A stretch of DNA of 64,000 nucleotides from the NCBI GenBank assembly GCA_947650365.1, contig OX393551.1:94276697-94340696 (forward strand), given 5' to 3'. The notes under the pieces are model-generated. The model was not told where the DNA came from. It searched no databases and saw only the letters and a program-made list of their open reading frames with translations. Source of the stretch: Chamaelirium japonicum. Taxonomy: Eukaryota; Streptophyta; Magnoliopsida; Liliales; Melanthiaceae. Shown piece by piece: positions 13,301 to 24,925 of the stretch. The position numbers and the translations under genes are program-made. Positions within the stretch are counted from its first letter, which is position 1, and every line of letters starts with the position of its first letter.

Positions 13301-13737
13301 ACCCCTTTAGGGTGGGGTATGTTCAATCGAATGGTTGTCCACCGTCGGATCTCTCCTATGGATTAGGGTTTCCCATAGATTACTTAGGCCCTAAGTAAGC
13401 TTACCCTATAAATAAAATACGTTATCAACACGAACATGTCAAGCCCAGCCGACCAGTCATAAGAAAATAGACAGAGAAAGGAAGACAAGAGAGAGAAAAA
13501 AAGATAAAAGAGAACAGGGAGATAAACGAAGAGAGAAGATAGAAGAAGTCCTGCTCCAACCTATTGGCCACGGGTATAGGTATAAAGTAAGAAGAAATCT
13601 AATTAGAGTGGGGCATGTTTGATGGCTCTCTCTTTCTTCTATCTCACAACACATTATAGTACAAACATATCGAGCCCAACCGACCAGTCACAAGAAAACG
13701 GAGAGAGAAACGAATACAGAAGAGAGAGAAGACGATA
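13301..13737 (+). repeat. Plus-oriented P-Q-S with short P
   Basis: P with GTCCACCGTCGGATC and a TATA box at 13405-13416, Q from about 13425, S, a short P without TATA (13598-13650) and a second Q. It joins the AT tract that follows inside the purine-rich part of S. Confidence 0.82.
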
Positions 13738-14225
13738 TAGTTAAAAAAGTAATAAATTTAATAAATTTATTATGTAATTAATTAATTAAATTTTTCTTAT
13801 TAAATTATAAAATATTATTTAAAATAAATAAAAAATTAATTATTTAATTAAGTAATAAAATAAAATAATAATTCAATAACTATTTACTTATTATTTAAAT
13901 AATAAGTTAATTTTTTGAATATATTAATAATAAAATATTTTTTTAAATAACTTAAATTTTTTTAAATAATTAAATTAATATTTATTTATTTTAATATTTA
14001 AATATTAAAAATTTTATATAAATAATTTAAATATTTTGTTATATAGATAATAAAATATTTATTTAATTATTTAACTATTTAATTTATTAAACTAATTAAA
14101 TTAATTAAATAATATGAAGTAAAGAAGGATGATGAGGCACACCCAAATTTTTTGCTTTAAAAATAATTTATATTTTTCTTTAAAAAATTTAAAATATTAC
14201 AATTGTTATGAGATCGTTCAATCGA
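13738..14225 (+). repeat. AT-rich tract of a long P module
   Basis: Low-complexity A/T ending in AGGCACACCCAAATTTTTTGC-like sequence and GAGATCGTTCAATCG, the conserved right border of long P. The left border is absent. Confidence 0.83.
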
Positions 14226-14360
14226 ATAGCTGTCCATCGTCGGATCTCTTCTATTGATTAGGGTTTCCCATAGATTGCTTAGGCCCTAAGTAAGCTTACC
14301 CTATAAATAATATACGACCCCTTTAGGGTGGAGCACGTTTGATGGCTCTCTCTTTCTCCT
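14226..14360 (+). promoter_or_regulatory. Representative P module (telo-box, TATA, GC-box-like stretch)
   Basis: In order: telo-box TTAGGGTTT at 14258-14266, TTAGGCCCTAAG near 14279, TATA box CCTATAAATAATATACG at 14299-14310, then CCCTTTAGGGTGGAGCACG, and the end CACAACACATTATCAG where Q begins. The layout and spacing recur in every full P module on both strands (about 60 TATA-bearing copies). It looks like an RNA polymerase II promoter of an LTR; whether any copy is active cannot be told. Confidence 0.65.
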
Positions 14361-16299
14361 ATCTCACAACACATTATCAGCACGAATATGTCGAGCCCAA
14401 CTGACCAGTCACAAAAAAACGGAGAGAGAAACGAAGACAGAAGAGAGAGAAGAAGAAAGAAGAGAACGGAGAGATAAATGAAGAGAGAAGAGAGAAGAAG
14501 TTCTACTCCAGTCTATTCACCATGGGTATAAGTGTAAAGTAAGAAATAATCTAAATTCTCAAACTCCACTTCTCAATATTTATATGGCCCCTTTAAGGTA
14601 GGGCACATTTGACGACTTTCTTTTTCTTCATCACACAATACGTTATCAACAAGAACATGTCAAGCCCAGCCGACCAGTCATAAGAAAACAGAGAGAGAAA
14701 GAAAGATAGAAGAGAGAAAAAAAAAGAGAAGAGAACAGGAAGATAAACGAAGAGAGAAGATAGAAGAAGTCCTGCTCCAACCTATTGGCCACGGGTATAG
14801 GTGTAAAATAAGAATAAATCTAATTAGAGTGGTGCATATTTGATGGCTCTCCCTTTCTCCCATCTTATAATACGTTATCAGTACGAATATATCGAGCCCA
14901 ACCGACCAGTTATTAGAAAACAGAAAGAGAAACGAAGGCAGAAGAGAGAGAAGATGAGAGAAGAAACTAGAGAGATAAATAAATAGAGAAGAGAGTAGAA
15001 GTCCAACTCCAGACTATTCGCCATGTGTATAAATGTGTAGTAAGAAGGAATCTAAATTATAAAACTCTACTTCTTATTAAAATAATTAAATCTCTCCGTT
15101 ATCTTCTCTTTTCTCCCATGGATTAGGGTTTACCATAGATTGCTTAGGCCCTAAGTAAGCATACCCTATAAATAAAATACGATCCCTTTAGGGTAGGGCA
15201 TGTTTGACGGGTCTCTCTTTCTCCTACATCACAAAACGTTATCAGCACGAACATATCCAGCCCAGCCAACCAATCATAAGAAAACAAAGAGAGAAACAAA
15301 GACAGAAAAGAGAGAAGAAAACTGAGAATTAATTATTTAATTAGTCTCTTCTTATACGGGTATAGGTGTGAAGTAAGAAGGAATCTAAATTCCAAAACTC
15401 CACAAAAAAGAGAGAAGAAAAGAGAAGAGAACAAAGAAATAAATGAAGAGAGAAGAGAGACGAAGTCCTGCTCTAGTCCATTGGCCACGGGTATAGGTAT
15501 GAAGTAAGAAAAAATCTAAATTCCAAAACTTTATTTTTTAATATTTATACGACCCCTTTAGGGTGGGGCATATTCGACGGCTCTCTCTTTTTCCCATCTC
15601 ACAATAGTTTATCAGTACAAACATGTCGAGGCCAGCCGACCAATTATAAGAAAATGGAGAGAGAAACGAAGACAAAAAAAAGAGAAGAGAACAAAGAGAT
15701 AAACAATAAGAGAAGAGAGAAGAAGACCTGCTCAAGTCTATTGGCCACGAGTATAGGTGTGAAGTAAGAAGGAATCTAAATTCTAAAACTCTACTTCTCA
15801 ATAATATATTTAAGTCTCTTTGTTCTCTTCTTTCTTCTCCCATGGATTAGGGTTTTCTATAGATAGCTTAGGCCCTAAGTAAGCTTACCCTATAAAGAAT
15901 ATACGACCCCTTTAGATGGGGCATGTTTAACAACTCTCTTTTTCTCCCATCTTACAATACGTTATCAGCACGAATATGTCGAGCCCAGTCGATCAATCAT
16001 AAGAAAATAGAGAGAGAATAAGAGAGAAGAGAACAGAGATATAAACGAAGATAGAAGAAAAAAGAAGTCATGCACTAATTCATTACTATCCGATCGAACG
16101 ATCTCATAACAGTTGTATTGTTTTAAAATTTTTCAAAGAAAAATGTAAATTAACTTTATTACAAAAATTCATTGACAATCAATTGAGAGAAGAGAACGAT
16201 AAGATAAACGAAAAAAGAAGAGAGAAGAAGTCCTACTCCAGTCCATTCGTCACAGGTATAGGTGTGAAGTAAGAAGAATCTAAATTCCAAAACTCTACT
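14226..16299 (+). repeat. Regular plus-oriented P-Q-S tandem array
   Basis: One of the cleaner head-to-tail stretches. TATA boxes are at 14299-14310, 15165-15176 and 15889-15900 (the last mutated to TATAAAGAAT), with a perfect telo-box TTAGGGTTT at 14258-14266. Short P modules without TATA are at about 14572, 14825 and 15535. A minus-oriented fragment of the long-P border lies at 16085-16160. Confidence 0.87.
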
Positions 16300-17085
16300 T
16301 CTCAATAGTATCATCCCAAAGTTATTATGATTATTATATTAATATTATTATAATTTTTTTAATTAAATTATTTATTTACTTATTAAATAATTTAAATAAT
16401 TTATTAATTTATTAATTATATTTTTAGTAAATTAATTAATTTATTTAATTACTTAATTATCTAGTTATTTAATAAAATTTATTATTTTATTTATTTATTG
16501 TTAGTATATTATTAAATAATGATTTAATTATATAATTAATTTATTAATTCTTTTTATTAGTTATTTCTATAATTATTATTTTATTTTAAAATAATTAAAT
16601 AATTAGTCAATAATTTAAATATTTTAAAACTTATTTAGTTAAAAATATATTAAATAGATAATTTGTTTAAAGGAATAAATAATTTAATTATTAAATTAAT
16701 TTATAGTTAAATAAATAATATTTTAAATAAAATAAAAAAATTAATTATTTAGTTAAATAATAAAATAAAATAATATTTTAATAACTATTTAATTATTATT
16801 TAAATAATTATTTAATTATTTGAATATATAAATAATAAAATATTTTTTTTAATAACTTAATATTTTTTTAAATAATCAAATAAATATTTATTTATTTTAA
16901 TATTTTAATATTTAATTGTTTAATTATTTAAATATTAAATTTATTAAACTAATTAAATTAATTAAATAATAGGAAGTAAAGAAGGAAGATGAGGCACACC
17001 TGAATTTTTTGCTTTAGAAATAATTTATATTTTTCTTAATAAAATTTAAAACAGTACAAATGCTATAAGATCGTTCGATCGGATG
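16300..17085 (+). repeat. AT-rich tract of a complete long P module
   Basis: Begins with CTCAATAGTATCATCCCAAAG and ends with AGATCGTTCGATCGGATGG. Between them are about 650 bp of almost pure A/T, then the conserved GAAGTAAAGAAGGAAGATG and TTTTTTGCTTTA elements. Confidence 0.87.
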
Positions 17086-18094
17086 GCTATCCATCGTCGG
17101 ATCTCTCCCATGGATTAGGGTTTTCCATAGATTGCTTAGGCCCTAAGTAAACTTAACCTATAAATAATATACGACCCCTTTGGGGTGGGGCACGTTTGAC
17201 GTCTCTACTCCACTTCTCAATAATATAATTATATCTCTCAGTTCTCTTCTATCTTCTCCCATGGATTAGGGTTTTCCATAGATTGTTTAGGTCCTAAGTA
17301 AACTTACCCTATAAATAATATATGACTCCTTTAGGGTGGGGCACGTTTGACGACTCTCTCTTTCTCCCATCTCATAACAAATTATCAGCACGAACATATC
17401 GAGCCCAACTGACCAGTCGCAAGAAAACATAGAGAGAAACGAAGACAGAAGTGGAGTTTTAGAATTTAGATTCTTTCTTAGTTCATACTTATACCCATGG
17501 TCAATGGACTAGAGTATGACTTCTTCTCTCTTATCTCTTTGTTTATCTCTCCGTTCTCTTCCTTCTGTCTTCGTTTCTCTCTCTATTTTCTTACGACTGG
17601 TTGGTTGGGCTCGACATGTTCGTACTGATAATGTGTTGTGAGAAGGGAAAAAGAGAGAGCCGTCAAATATGCCCAACCCTTAAGGGGTCGTATAAATATT
17701 GAGAAGTTTTAGAATTTAGATTCATTCTTACTTCATACATATACTCGTGGCTAATAGACTGGAGTAAGACTTCTTCTTCCTTCGTTTATTTCTTTATTCT
17801 CTTCTCTCTTCTTCTCTCTTCTATCTTTGTTTCTTTCTTCGTTTTCTCTTCTCTCTACTTCTCTCTCTTCTGTCTTTGTTTCTCTCTCCGTTTTCACTTG
17901 ACTGGTAGGCTAGGCTCAATATGTTCATTCTGATAACGTGTTGTGAGGTGGAAGAAAGAGAGAGCCGTCAAACGTGCCCTACCCTAAAGGGGTCATATAA
18001 ATATTAAAAAGTAGAGTTTTGTAATTTAGATTCTTTCTTACTTCATACTTATACCCATGGCCAATGGACTGGAGCAGGACTTCTTCTCTTTTCG
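17086..18094. repeat. P-Q-S mosaic, start of a partial higher-order unit
   Basis: Two plus TATA boxes at 17158-17168 and 17308-17318, then S'-Q'-p' in minus orientation. The variant ACTTGACTGGTAGGCT at 17895-17910 recurs at about 39110, a sign that 17.8-19.5 kb is a direct copy of 39.0-40.9 kb. Confidence 0.82.
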
Positions 18095-18210
18095 TACTGA
18101 TAATATTACTATAATTTTTTTAATTAAATTAATTATTTAATTAAAACGAAAAGAGTTTTGGAATTTACTATGATAATTATAATAACTTTGAGATGATGGT
18201 ATTGAGAAGT
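18095..18210 (+). repeat. X element (AT hairpin), plus copy
   Basis: Starts with a fragment of Q' (TTTTCGTACTGATAA) fused to ATTACTATAATTTTTTT, then TTTAATTAAAACGAAAAG, then the border ATAACTTTGAGATGATG. The same fused structure recurs at 33936, 39303 and, inverted, at 24811, 56889 and 62199. Confidence 0.87.
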
Positions 18211-18805
18211 GGAGTTTTGGAATTTAGATTTATTCTTACTTCACACTTATACCCATGGTGAATAGACTGGAGCAGTATTTCTTTTCTCTTCTTTCTTTAT
18301 TTATCTCTTCGTTCTCTTCTCTTTTCTGTCTTCGTTTCTCTCTTCGTTTTTTTGCGACTGGTCAGCTGGGCTCGACATATTTATGCTGATAACGAATTGT
18401 GAGATGGGAGAAAGAGAGATCCATCAAACATGCCCCACCCTAAAGGGGTCATATTTATTTATAGGGTAAGCTTACTTAAGGCCTAAGCAATCTATGGGAA
18501 ACCCTAATCCATGGGAGAATAGAGAAGAGAATGAAAATATTTAATTATATTATTAAGAAGTGGAGTTTTGAAATTTAAATTCCTTCTTACTTCACTCCTA
18601 TAACGGTGGCGAATGGACTGGAGTAAGACTTTTTTTCTCTTCTCTCTTTAATGTTCTCTCCATTCTCTTCTCTCTTCTTCTCTCTTCTCACAACACGTTA
18701 TCAGCACGAACGTGTCAAGCCCAGCCGACCAGTCACAAGATAATGGTACAAGAAACGAAGACAGAAGAGAGAGAAGAAGAGAGAAGAAAACAGAGAGATA
18801 AATAA
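18211..18805. repeat. S'-Q'-P' then Q-S between X and Y
   Basis: Minus TATA box at 18455-18466 and plus-oriented Q from about 18690. The X to Y spacing here (711 bp) matches the other units (720 and 728 bp). Confidence 0.82.
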
Positions 18806-18996
18806 GGAGAGAAGAAGAGAAATAAAATATTTTTTATGCACACAAGCTTATATAAATTATTTAATAAATATAAAATGTTTTATAATTAAATATTTATATA
18901 ATAATATTGAGATGATACTATTTAAATATTTAAAAAAAATATATACTTTATAATATTTAAAGAAATATTAATTAAAATAAATAAAATAAATAAGCA
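18806..18996 (+). repeat. Y element (AT block), plus copy
   Basis: About 190 bp lying between S and Q. It begins near GAAATAAAATATTTTTTATGC, contains GATGATACTATTTAAATA, and ends AATAAATAAGCAATCTCCC. Six copies are recognised in the window. Confidence 0.87.
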
Positions 18997-21065
18997 ATCT
19001 CCCATCTCATAATACGTTATCAACACGAATATGTCAAGCCCAATGGACCAGTCATAAAAAAATGAAAAGAGAAATGAAGTCAGAAAAGAGAGAGATAGAG
19101 AGAGAAGGAGAGAGAAGAGAACGGAGAGTTAAAAAAAGAGATAAGAGAGAAGAAGTCTTGCTCCTGTCTATTGGCTACGGGTATAGGTGTGAAGTAAAAA
19201 GAAATCTAAATATCAAAATTCCACTTCTTAATATTAATAGTACCCCTTTAGGGTAGGGCATGTTTGGCGGCTCATTGTTTCTCCTATTTTACAACACGTT
19301 ATCTTCACGAATATGTCGAGCCTAGCCGATTAGTCATAAAAAAACGGAGAGAGAAACGAAGACAAAAGAGAAAGAAGAAGAGAAAAGATAATAGAGAGAT
19401 AAATGAAGTGAGAAGAGAGAAAAAGTCCTGTTTCAGTCCATTGGCCACGGGTATAGGAGTAAAGTAAGAAGAAATCTAAATTCCAAAACTCTACTGCTCA
19501 ATATTTATACGACCCCTTTAGGGTGGGGCATGTTTGATGGCTCTTTCTTTTTCTTATCTTATAATACGTTATCAGCATGAACATGTCGAGCCTAGCCGAT
19601 AAGTCATAAGAAAATAGAAAGAGAAACAAAGATAGACAAGAGATAAGTAGAAAGAAGATAACGAAAAGATAAACGAAGAGAAAAGAGAGAAGAAGTCCTG
19701 CTTCAACCATTGGCCATGGGTATAGGTATGAAGTAAGATAGAATCTAAATTCCAAAACTCTACAGAAGAGAGAGAAGAAGAGAGAAGAGAATGGAGAGTT
19801 AAATAAAGAGATAAGAGAGAAGAAGTCATGCACTAGTTTATTGGCCACGGGTATAGGTGTGAAGTAATAAGGAATCTATTTTCCAAAATTCAACTTCTGT
19901 CTTCGTTTCTCTCTCTATTTTCTTACGACTGGTCGGCTAGGCTCGATATATTCGTACTGATAATATATTATAAGATGGGAGAAAGAGAGAGCCGTCAAAC
20001 GTACCCCACCCTAAAGGGGTCATATATTATTTATAGGGTAAGTATTGTGAGATGGAAGAAAGAGAGAGCCGTGAAACATACCCCAACCTAAAGGGGTCAT
20101 ATATTATTTATAGGGTAACCTTACTTAGGGCCAAAGCAATCTATAGGAAACCCTAATCTATGAGAGAAGAGAAAAGAGAATGGGCAGATTTAATTATATT
20201 ATTGAGAAGCAGAGTTTTGTAATTTAGATTCTTTCTTACTTCACACCTATACCCATGGCCAATGAACTGGAATAGGACTTCTTCTCTCTTTTCTCTTCGT
20301 TTATCTCTCCGTTCTCTTCTCTTTTCTTCTCTCTCTTCTGTCTTTGTTTCTATCTCTATTTTCTTATGACTGGTTGGTTGGGCTCAATATGTTCGTGCTG
20401 ATAACTTATTTTAAGATAGGAGAAAGAAAGAGTCGTCAATCTTTTCCTACCCTAAAGGGATCTTATATTATTTATAGGGTAAATTTACTTAGGGCCTAAG
20501 CAATCTATGGGAATCCCTAATCCACGGGAGAAGAAAGAAGAGAACAGAGACAGAAGAGAACAAAGTAATTTAATTATATTATTAAGAAGTGGAGTTTTGG
20601 AATTTAGATTCCTTCTTACTTTACATAAATACCCGTATCCAATGGACTGGAGCAGTATTTCTTCTCTCTTCTCTCTTTATTTATCTCTCCGTTATCTTCT
20701 CTCTTCTTCTCTCTCTTCTGTGGAGTTTTGGAATTTAGATTCCTTCTTACTTCACACCTATACCCATGGCCAATGGATTAGAGCAGAACTTCTTCTTTCT
20801 TCGTTTATCTCTCCATTCTCTTCGTTCTTCTTCTCTCTCTTCTGTTTTTGTTTCTGTCTCCGTTTTCTTGTGACTAGTCAACTGGGCTCGATATGTTCGT
20901 GCTGATAACGTATTATAAGATAGGAGATTGCTTATTTATTTTATTTATTTTAATCGGATAGCTGTCCATCGTCGGATTTATCTTATGTATTGGGGTTTTC
21001 TATAGATTACTTAGGCTCTAAGTAAGCTTACCCTATAAATATTTAACTTATTTAATTAATTATCG
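18997..21065. repeat. P-Q-S mosaic array
   Basis: Minus TATA boxes at 20027-20037, 20103-20114 and 20468-20478 and a plus one at 21032-21042. The first two minus P modules are a tandem duplication. A 30-bp relic of Y (GATTGCTTATTTATTTTA) occurs at about 20933. Confidence 0.83.
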
Positions 21066-21310
21066 CCATGGGTATAGGTGTAAAGTAAGAAGGAATCTAA
21101 ATTCCAAAACTCTACTTCTTAACAGTATCATTTCAACGTTATTATGATTATCATAGTAATATTACTATAATTTTTTTAATTAAATTAATCATTTAAAATT
21201 AAGAGAGTTTTGGAATTTACTATGATAATCGTAATAACGTTGAGATGATACAATTGAGAAGTGGAGTTTTGGAATTTAGATTCATTCTTACTTTACACGT
21301 ATACCCGTGG
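21066..21310. repeat. Long imperfect palindrome, arms about 95 nt
   Basis: The left arm (21066-21159) is the end of an S module followed by the long-P border. The right arm (21217-21310) is its reverse complement, with a 57-nt A/T loop containing AAGAGAGTTTTGGAA. It includes an X-like element. The arms pair colinearly apart from scattered mismatches. Confidence 0.82.
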
Positions 21311-23796
21311 CTAATGGACTGGAGCAGGACTTCTTCTCTTTTCTCTTTTCTTTTATCTCTCCATTCTCTTCTCTCTTCCTCTCTCTCTTCTGTCTTCGTT
21401 TCTCTCTCCGTTTTCTTGTGACTGGTCGGGTGGGCTCGATATGTTCGTACTAATAATGTGTTTTGAGATGGGAGAAAGATAGAGCCGTCAAATGTACCCC
21501 ACCCTAAAGGGATCGTATAAATATTGAGAAGTAAAGTTTTGGAATTTAGATTCCTTCTAACTTCACACCTATACCCGTGGCCAATGGACTGGAGCAGGAC
21601 TTCTTCTCTCTTCTCTTTTTGTTTATCTCTCCGTTCTCTTCTCTCTTCTTCTCTCTCTTCGAACTTTATTTCTCTCTCTGCTTTCTCGTGACTGGTCGGC
21701 TAGGATAGACATGTTCGTGATGATAACGTATGTGAGATGGAAAAAATAGAGAGATGTCAAATGTGCCCCATACTAAAGAGGTGATATAAATATTGAGAAG
21801 TAGAGTTTTGGAATTTAGATTCCTTCTTACTTCATGTCTATACCCGTGGCTAATGGACTGGAGCAGGACTTCTTTTCTCTTCTCTTATTATTTATTTCTC
21901 CGTTCTCTTCTCTCTTCTCTTCTTTCTTCTGTCTTCATTTCTCTTTCTATTTTTTTATGACTGGTCGGCTGAGCTTGACATGTTCGTGCTGATAACGTGT
22001 TGTGAGATGGGATAAAGAGAGAGTTATCACGGGTATAGGTGTGAAGTAAGAAAGAATCTAAATTCTAAAACTCCACTTCTCATTAATATAATTAAATCAC
22101 TTCGTTCTCTTCTATCTTCTTCTATGGATTAGGGTTTTCTATATATTGCTTAGGCCCTAAGTATGCTTACCCTATAAATAATATACGACCTTTTTAGGGT
22201 AGGGCACATTTGACGGCTCTCTCTTTTTCCCATCTCACAACACTTACCCTATAAATAATATATGACTCATTTAGGGTGGGGCATGTTTGACGGCTTTCTC
22301 TTTCTCCCATCACACAATATATTATCAGCACGAAGATGTCATGCCCGGCCGACCAGTCACAAGGAAATGGAGAGAGCAATGAAGACAGAATTGGAGTTTT
22401 GGAATTTAGCTTCCTTCTTACTTCACACCTATACCCGTGGCTAATGGACTGGAGTAGGACTTCATCTCTCTTCCCTTTTTATTTATATCTCTATTCTTTT
22501 CTCTCTTCTTCTCTCTCTTTATTGAAGTTTTGTAATTTAGATTCCTTCTTACTTCATACCTATACTATTAGCTAATAGACTGGAGCAGGGCTTCTTTTCT
22601 CTTCTCTCTTCGTTTATCTCTCCGTTCTCTTTTCTCTTTTCTGTCTTTATTTCTCTCTCCGTTTTCTTGTGATAGAGAGATAAATAAATAGAGAAGAGAG
22701 AAGTAATCCTACTCCAGTCCTTTGACCACGGATATAGGTGTGAAGTAAGAAGGAATCTAAATTCTAAAACTCCACTTCTATCTTTATATCTCCCTCCGTA
22801 TTCTTATGACTGGTCGGCTAGGCTCAACATGGTCGTGCTGATAACGTGTTATCTGATGGGAGAAAGAGATAGCCGTCAGACATGCCCCACCCTAATGGGG
22901 TCGTATAAATATTGAGAAGTGGAGTTTTGGAATTTAGATTCGTTCTTACTTCACATCTATACCCGTGGCTAATGGACTGGAGTAGGACTTCTTATCTTTT
23001 CTCTCTTTATTTATCTTTTCATTCTTTCCTCTTTTCTTTTCTCTCTTCTATCTTCGTTTTTCTCTCTGTTTTCTTGTGACTGGTGGGTTGGGCTTGGCAT
23101 GTTCATGCTGATAATATGTTGTGAGAAGAGAAAAGAAGAGAGAAGAGAATGGAGAGATAAATAAAGAAAGAATAGAGAAGAAGTCCTACTCTAGTCCATT
23201 CACCATGGGTATTGCTGTGAAGTAAAAAGGAATCTAAATTTTAAAACTCCACTGCTTAATAATATAATTAAATATCTCCGTTCTCTTCTCTCTTCTCCTA
23301 TGGATTAGGGTTTTCCATAGATTGCTTAGGCCCAAAGTAAGCTTACTCTATAAATAATATATGACCCCTTTAGGGTGAGGTATGTTTGACAACTCTCTCT
23401 TTCTCCCATCTCACAACATGTTATCTGCACGAACATGTCAAGCCCAGCCGACCAGTTGCAAGAAAATGGACAGAAAAACAAAAACAGAAGTGGAGTTTTG
23501 AAATTTAGATTCCTTCTTACTTCACACCTATACCCATAGCCAATAAACTGGAGCAGGACTTCTTCTCACTTCTCTCTTTATTTATCTCTCCGTTCTCTTC
23601 TCTCTTATTCTCTCTTCTCTGTTTTCATTTCTCTCTACGTTTTCTTGCGACTAGTCGGTTGGGTTCGACATGTTCGTGCTGATAACGTGTTATAAGATGT
23701 GAGAAAAAGTGAGCCGTCAGACGTACCCCACCCTAAAGTGGTCGTAAATTATTTATAGGGTAAGCTTACTTAGGGACTAAACAATCTATGTGAAAC
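21311..23796. repeat. P-Q-S mosaic array
   Basis: Several minus-oriented S'-Q'-p' units, then plus P modules with TATA boxes at 22171-22181, 22249-22259 and 23347-23357, and a minus one at 23749-23760. The first two plus P modules are a truncated tandem pair. Confidence 0.83.
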
Positions 23797-23998
23797 CTAA
23801 AATAATTTTAAAATAGTATCATCTCAACATCTAAATATATTAAATAGTTATTTAAATTAATAAAAATAGACTGGAGTAGCACTTCAATAATTTAAAAACC
23901 AAATTGAATATCTCAATGTATATTAAATAATTATTTATGATAATTAAATAATTAAATACAATATACTTATATTTTATATTATAAATGAAGATAAAATT
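23797..23998. other. Unassigned A/T-rich insertion
   Basis: About 200 bp between a P' fragment and an S module. It contains one stray S fragment (GACTGGAGTAGCACTTC) and otherwise unmatched A/T-rich sequence. I do not see it elsewhere in the window. Confidence 0.5.
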
Positions 23999-24810
23999 GA
24001 GAAGAAAATAGAGAGATAAACAAAGATAGAAGAGAAAAGAAGTCTTGCTACAGTCCATTAGCCACGAATATAGGTGTGAAGTAAGAAGGAATCTAAATTC
24101 CAAAACTCCATAGATAAGAGAAAAGAAGAGAGAAGAGAATAGAGAGATAAAAGAAGACAGAAGATAGAAGAAGTCCTGCTCCAGTCCATTGGCCATGAGT
24201 ATAGGTGTGAAGTAAGAAGGAATCTAAATTCCAAAAATCAACTTATGTCTTCGTTTGTCTCTCCGTTTTCTTGCAACTGGTCGGTTGGGTTCGACATGTT
24301 TGTACTGATAACGTGTTGTAAGATAGGAGAAAGAGAGAGGCGACAAACGTGCCCCACCCTAACGGGGTCGTATAAATATTGAGAAGTTGACTTTTGGAAT
24401 TTAGATTCCTTCTTACTTCACATCTATACCCGTGGCCAATGGACTGCAGTAGGTCTTCTTCTATCTCTTCTCTCTCCATTCTTTTCCCTCTTCTCCTATG
24501 GATTTGGGTTTCCCATAGATTACTTAGGCCCTAAGTAAGCTTACTTTATAAATAATATATGACCCCTTTAGGGTGGGGCACATTTGATGGCTCTCTCTTT
24601 CTCCCATCTCATAATACATTATCAGCACGAATATATCGAGCCCAGTCAACTAGTCATAAAAAACGGAGAGAGAAACGAAGACAGAAGAGAGAGAAGAAAA
24701 GAGAAGAGAACGGAGAGATAAACGAAGAGAGAAGAAGTCCTGCTCCAGTCCATTCGTTATGGGTGTAGGTTTGAAGTAAGAAGGAATCTAAATTCTAAAA
24801 CTCTACTTCT
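23999..24810. repeat. S tandem pair, Q', and P-Q-S
   Basis: Two plus S modules, a minus Q'-p', then a plus P with TATA box at 24543-24554. It is the outer part of a minus-oriented partial higher-order unit. Confidence 0.8.
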
Positions 24811-24925
24811 TAATAATATTATCTCAATGTTATTATAATTATCGTAGTAAATTCCAAAACTCTTTTTGTTTTAATTAAACAATTAATTTAATTTAAAAAA
24901 TTATAGTAACATTATCAGCCCAAAA
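24811..24925 (-). repeat. X element, minus copy
   Basis: Begins TAATATTATCTCAATG, contains AAATTCCAAAACTCTTTTTG, and ends TAACATTATCAGCCC, where the last bases are a Q fragment. Its spacing to Z (1480 bp) is close to that in the right arm (about 1590). Confidence 0.83.

Noticed and set aside
14258..14266. Interstitial telomere tract
   Set aside because: TTAGGGTTT occurs once per module at fixed distance from a TATA box, never in tandem. Telo-box is the better description.
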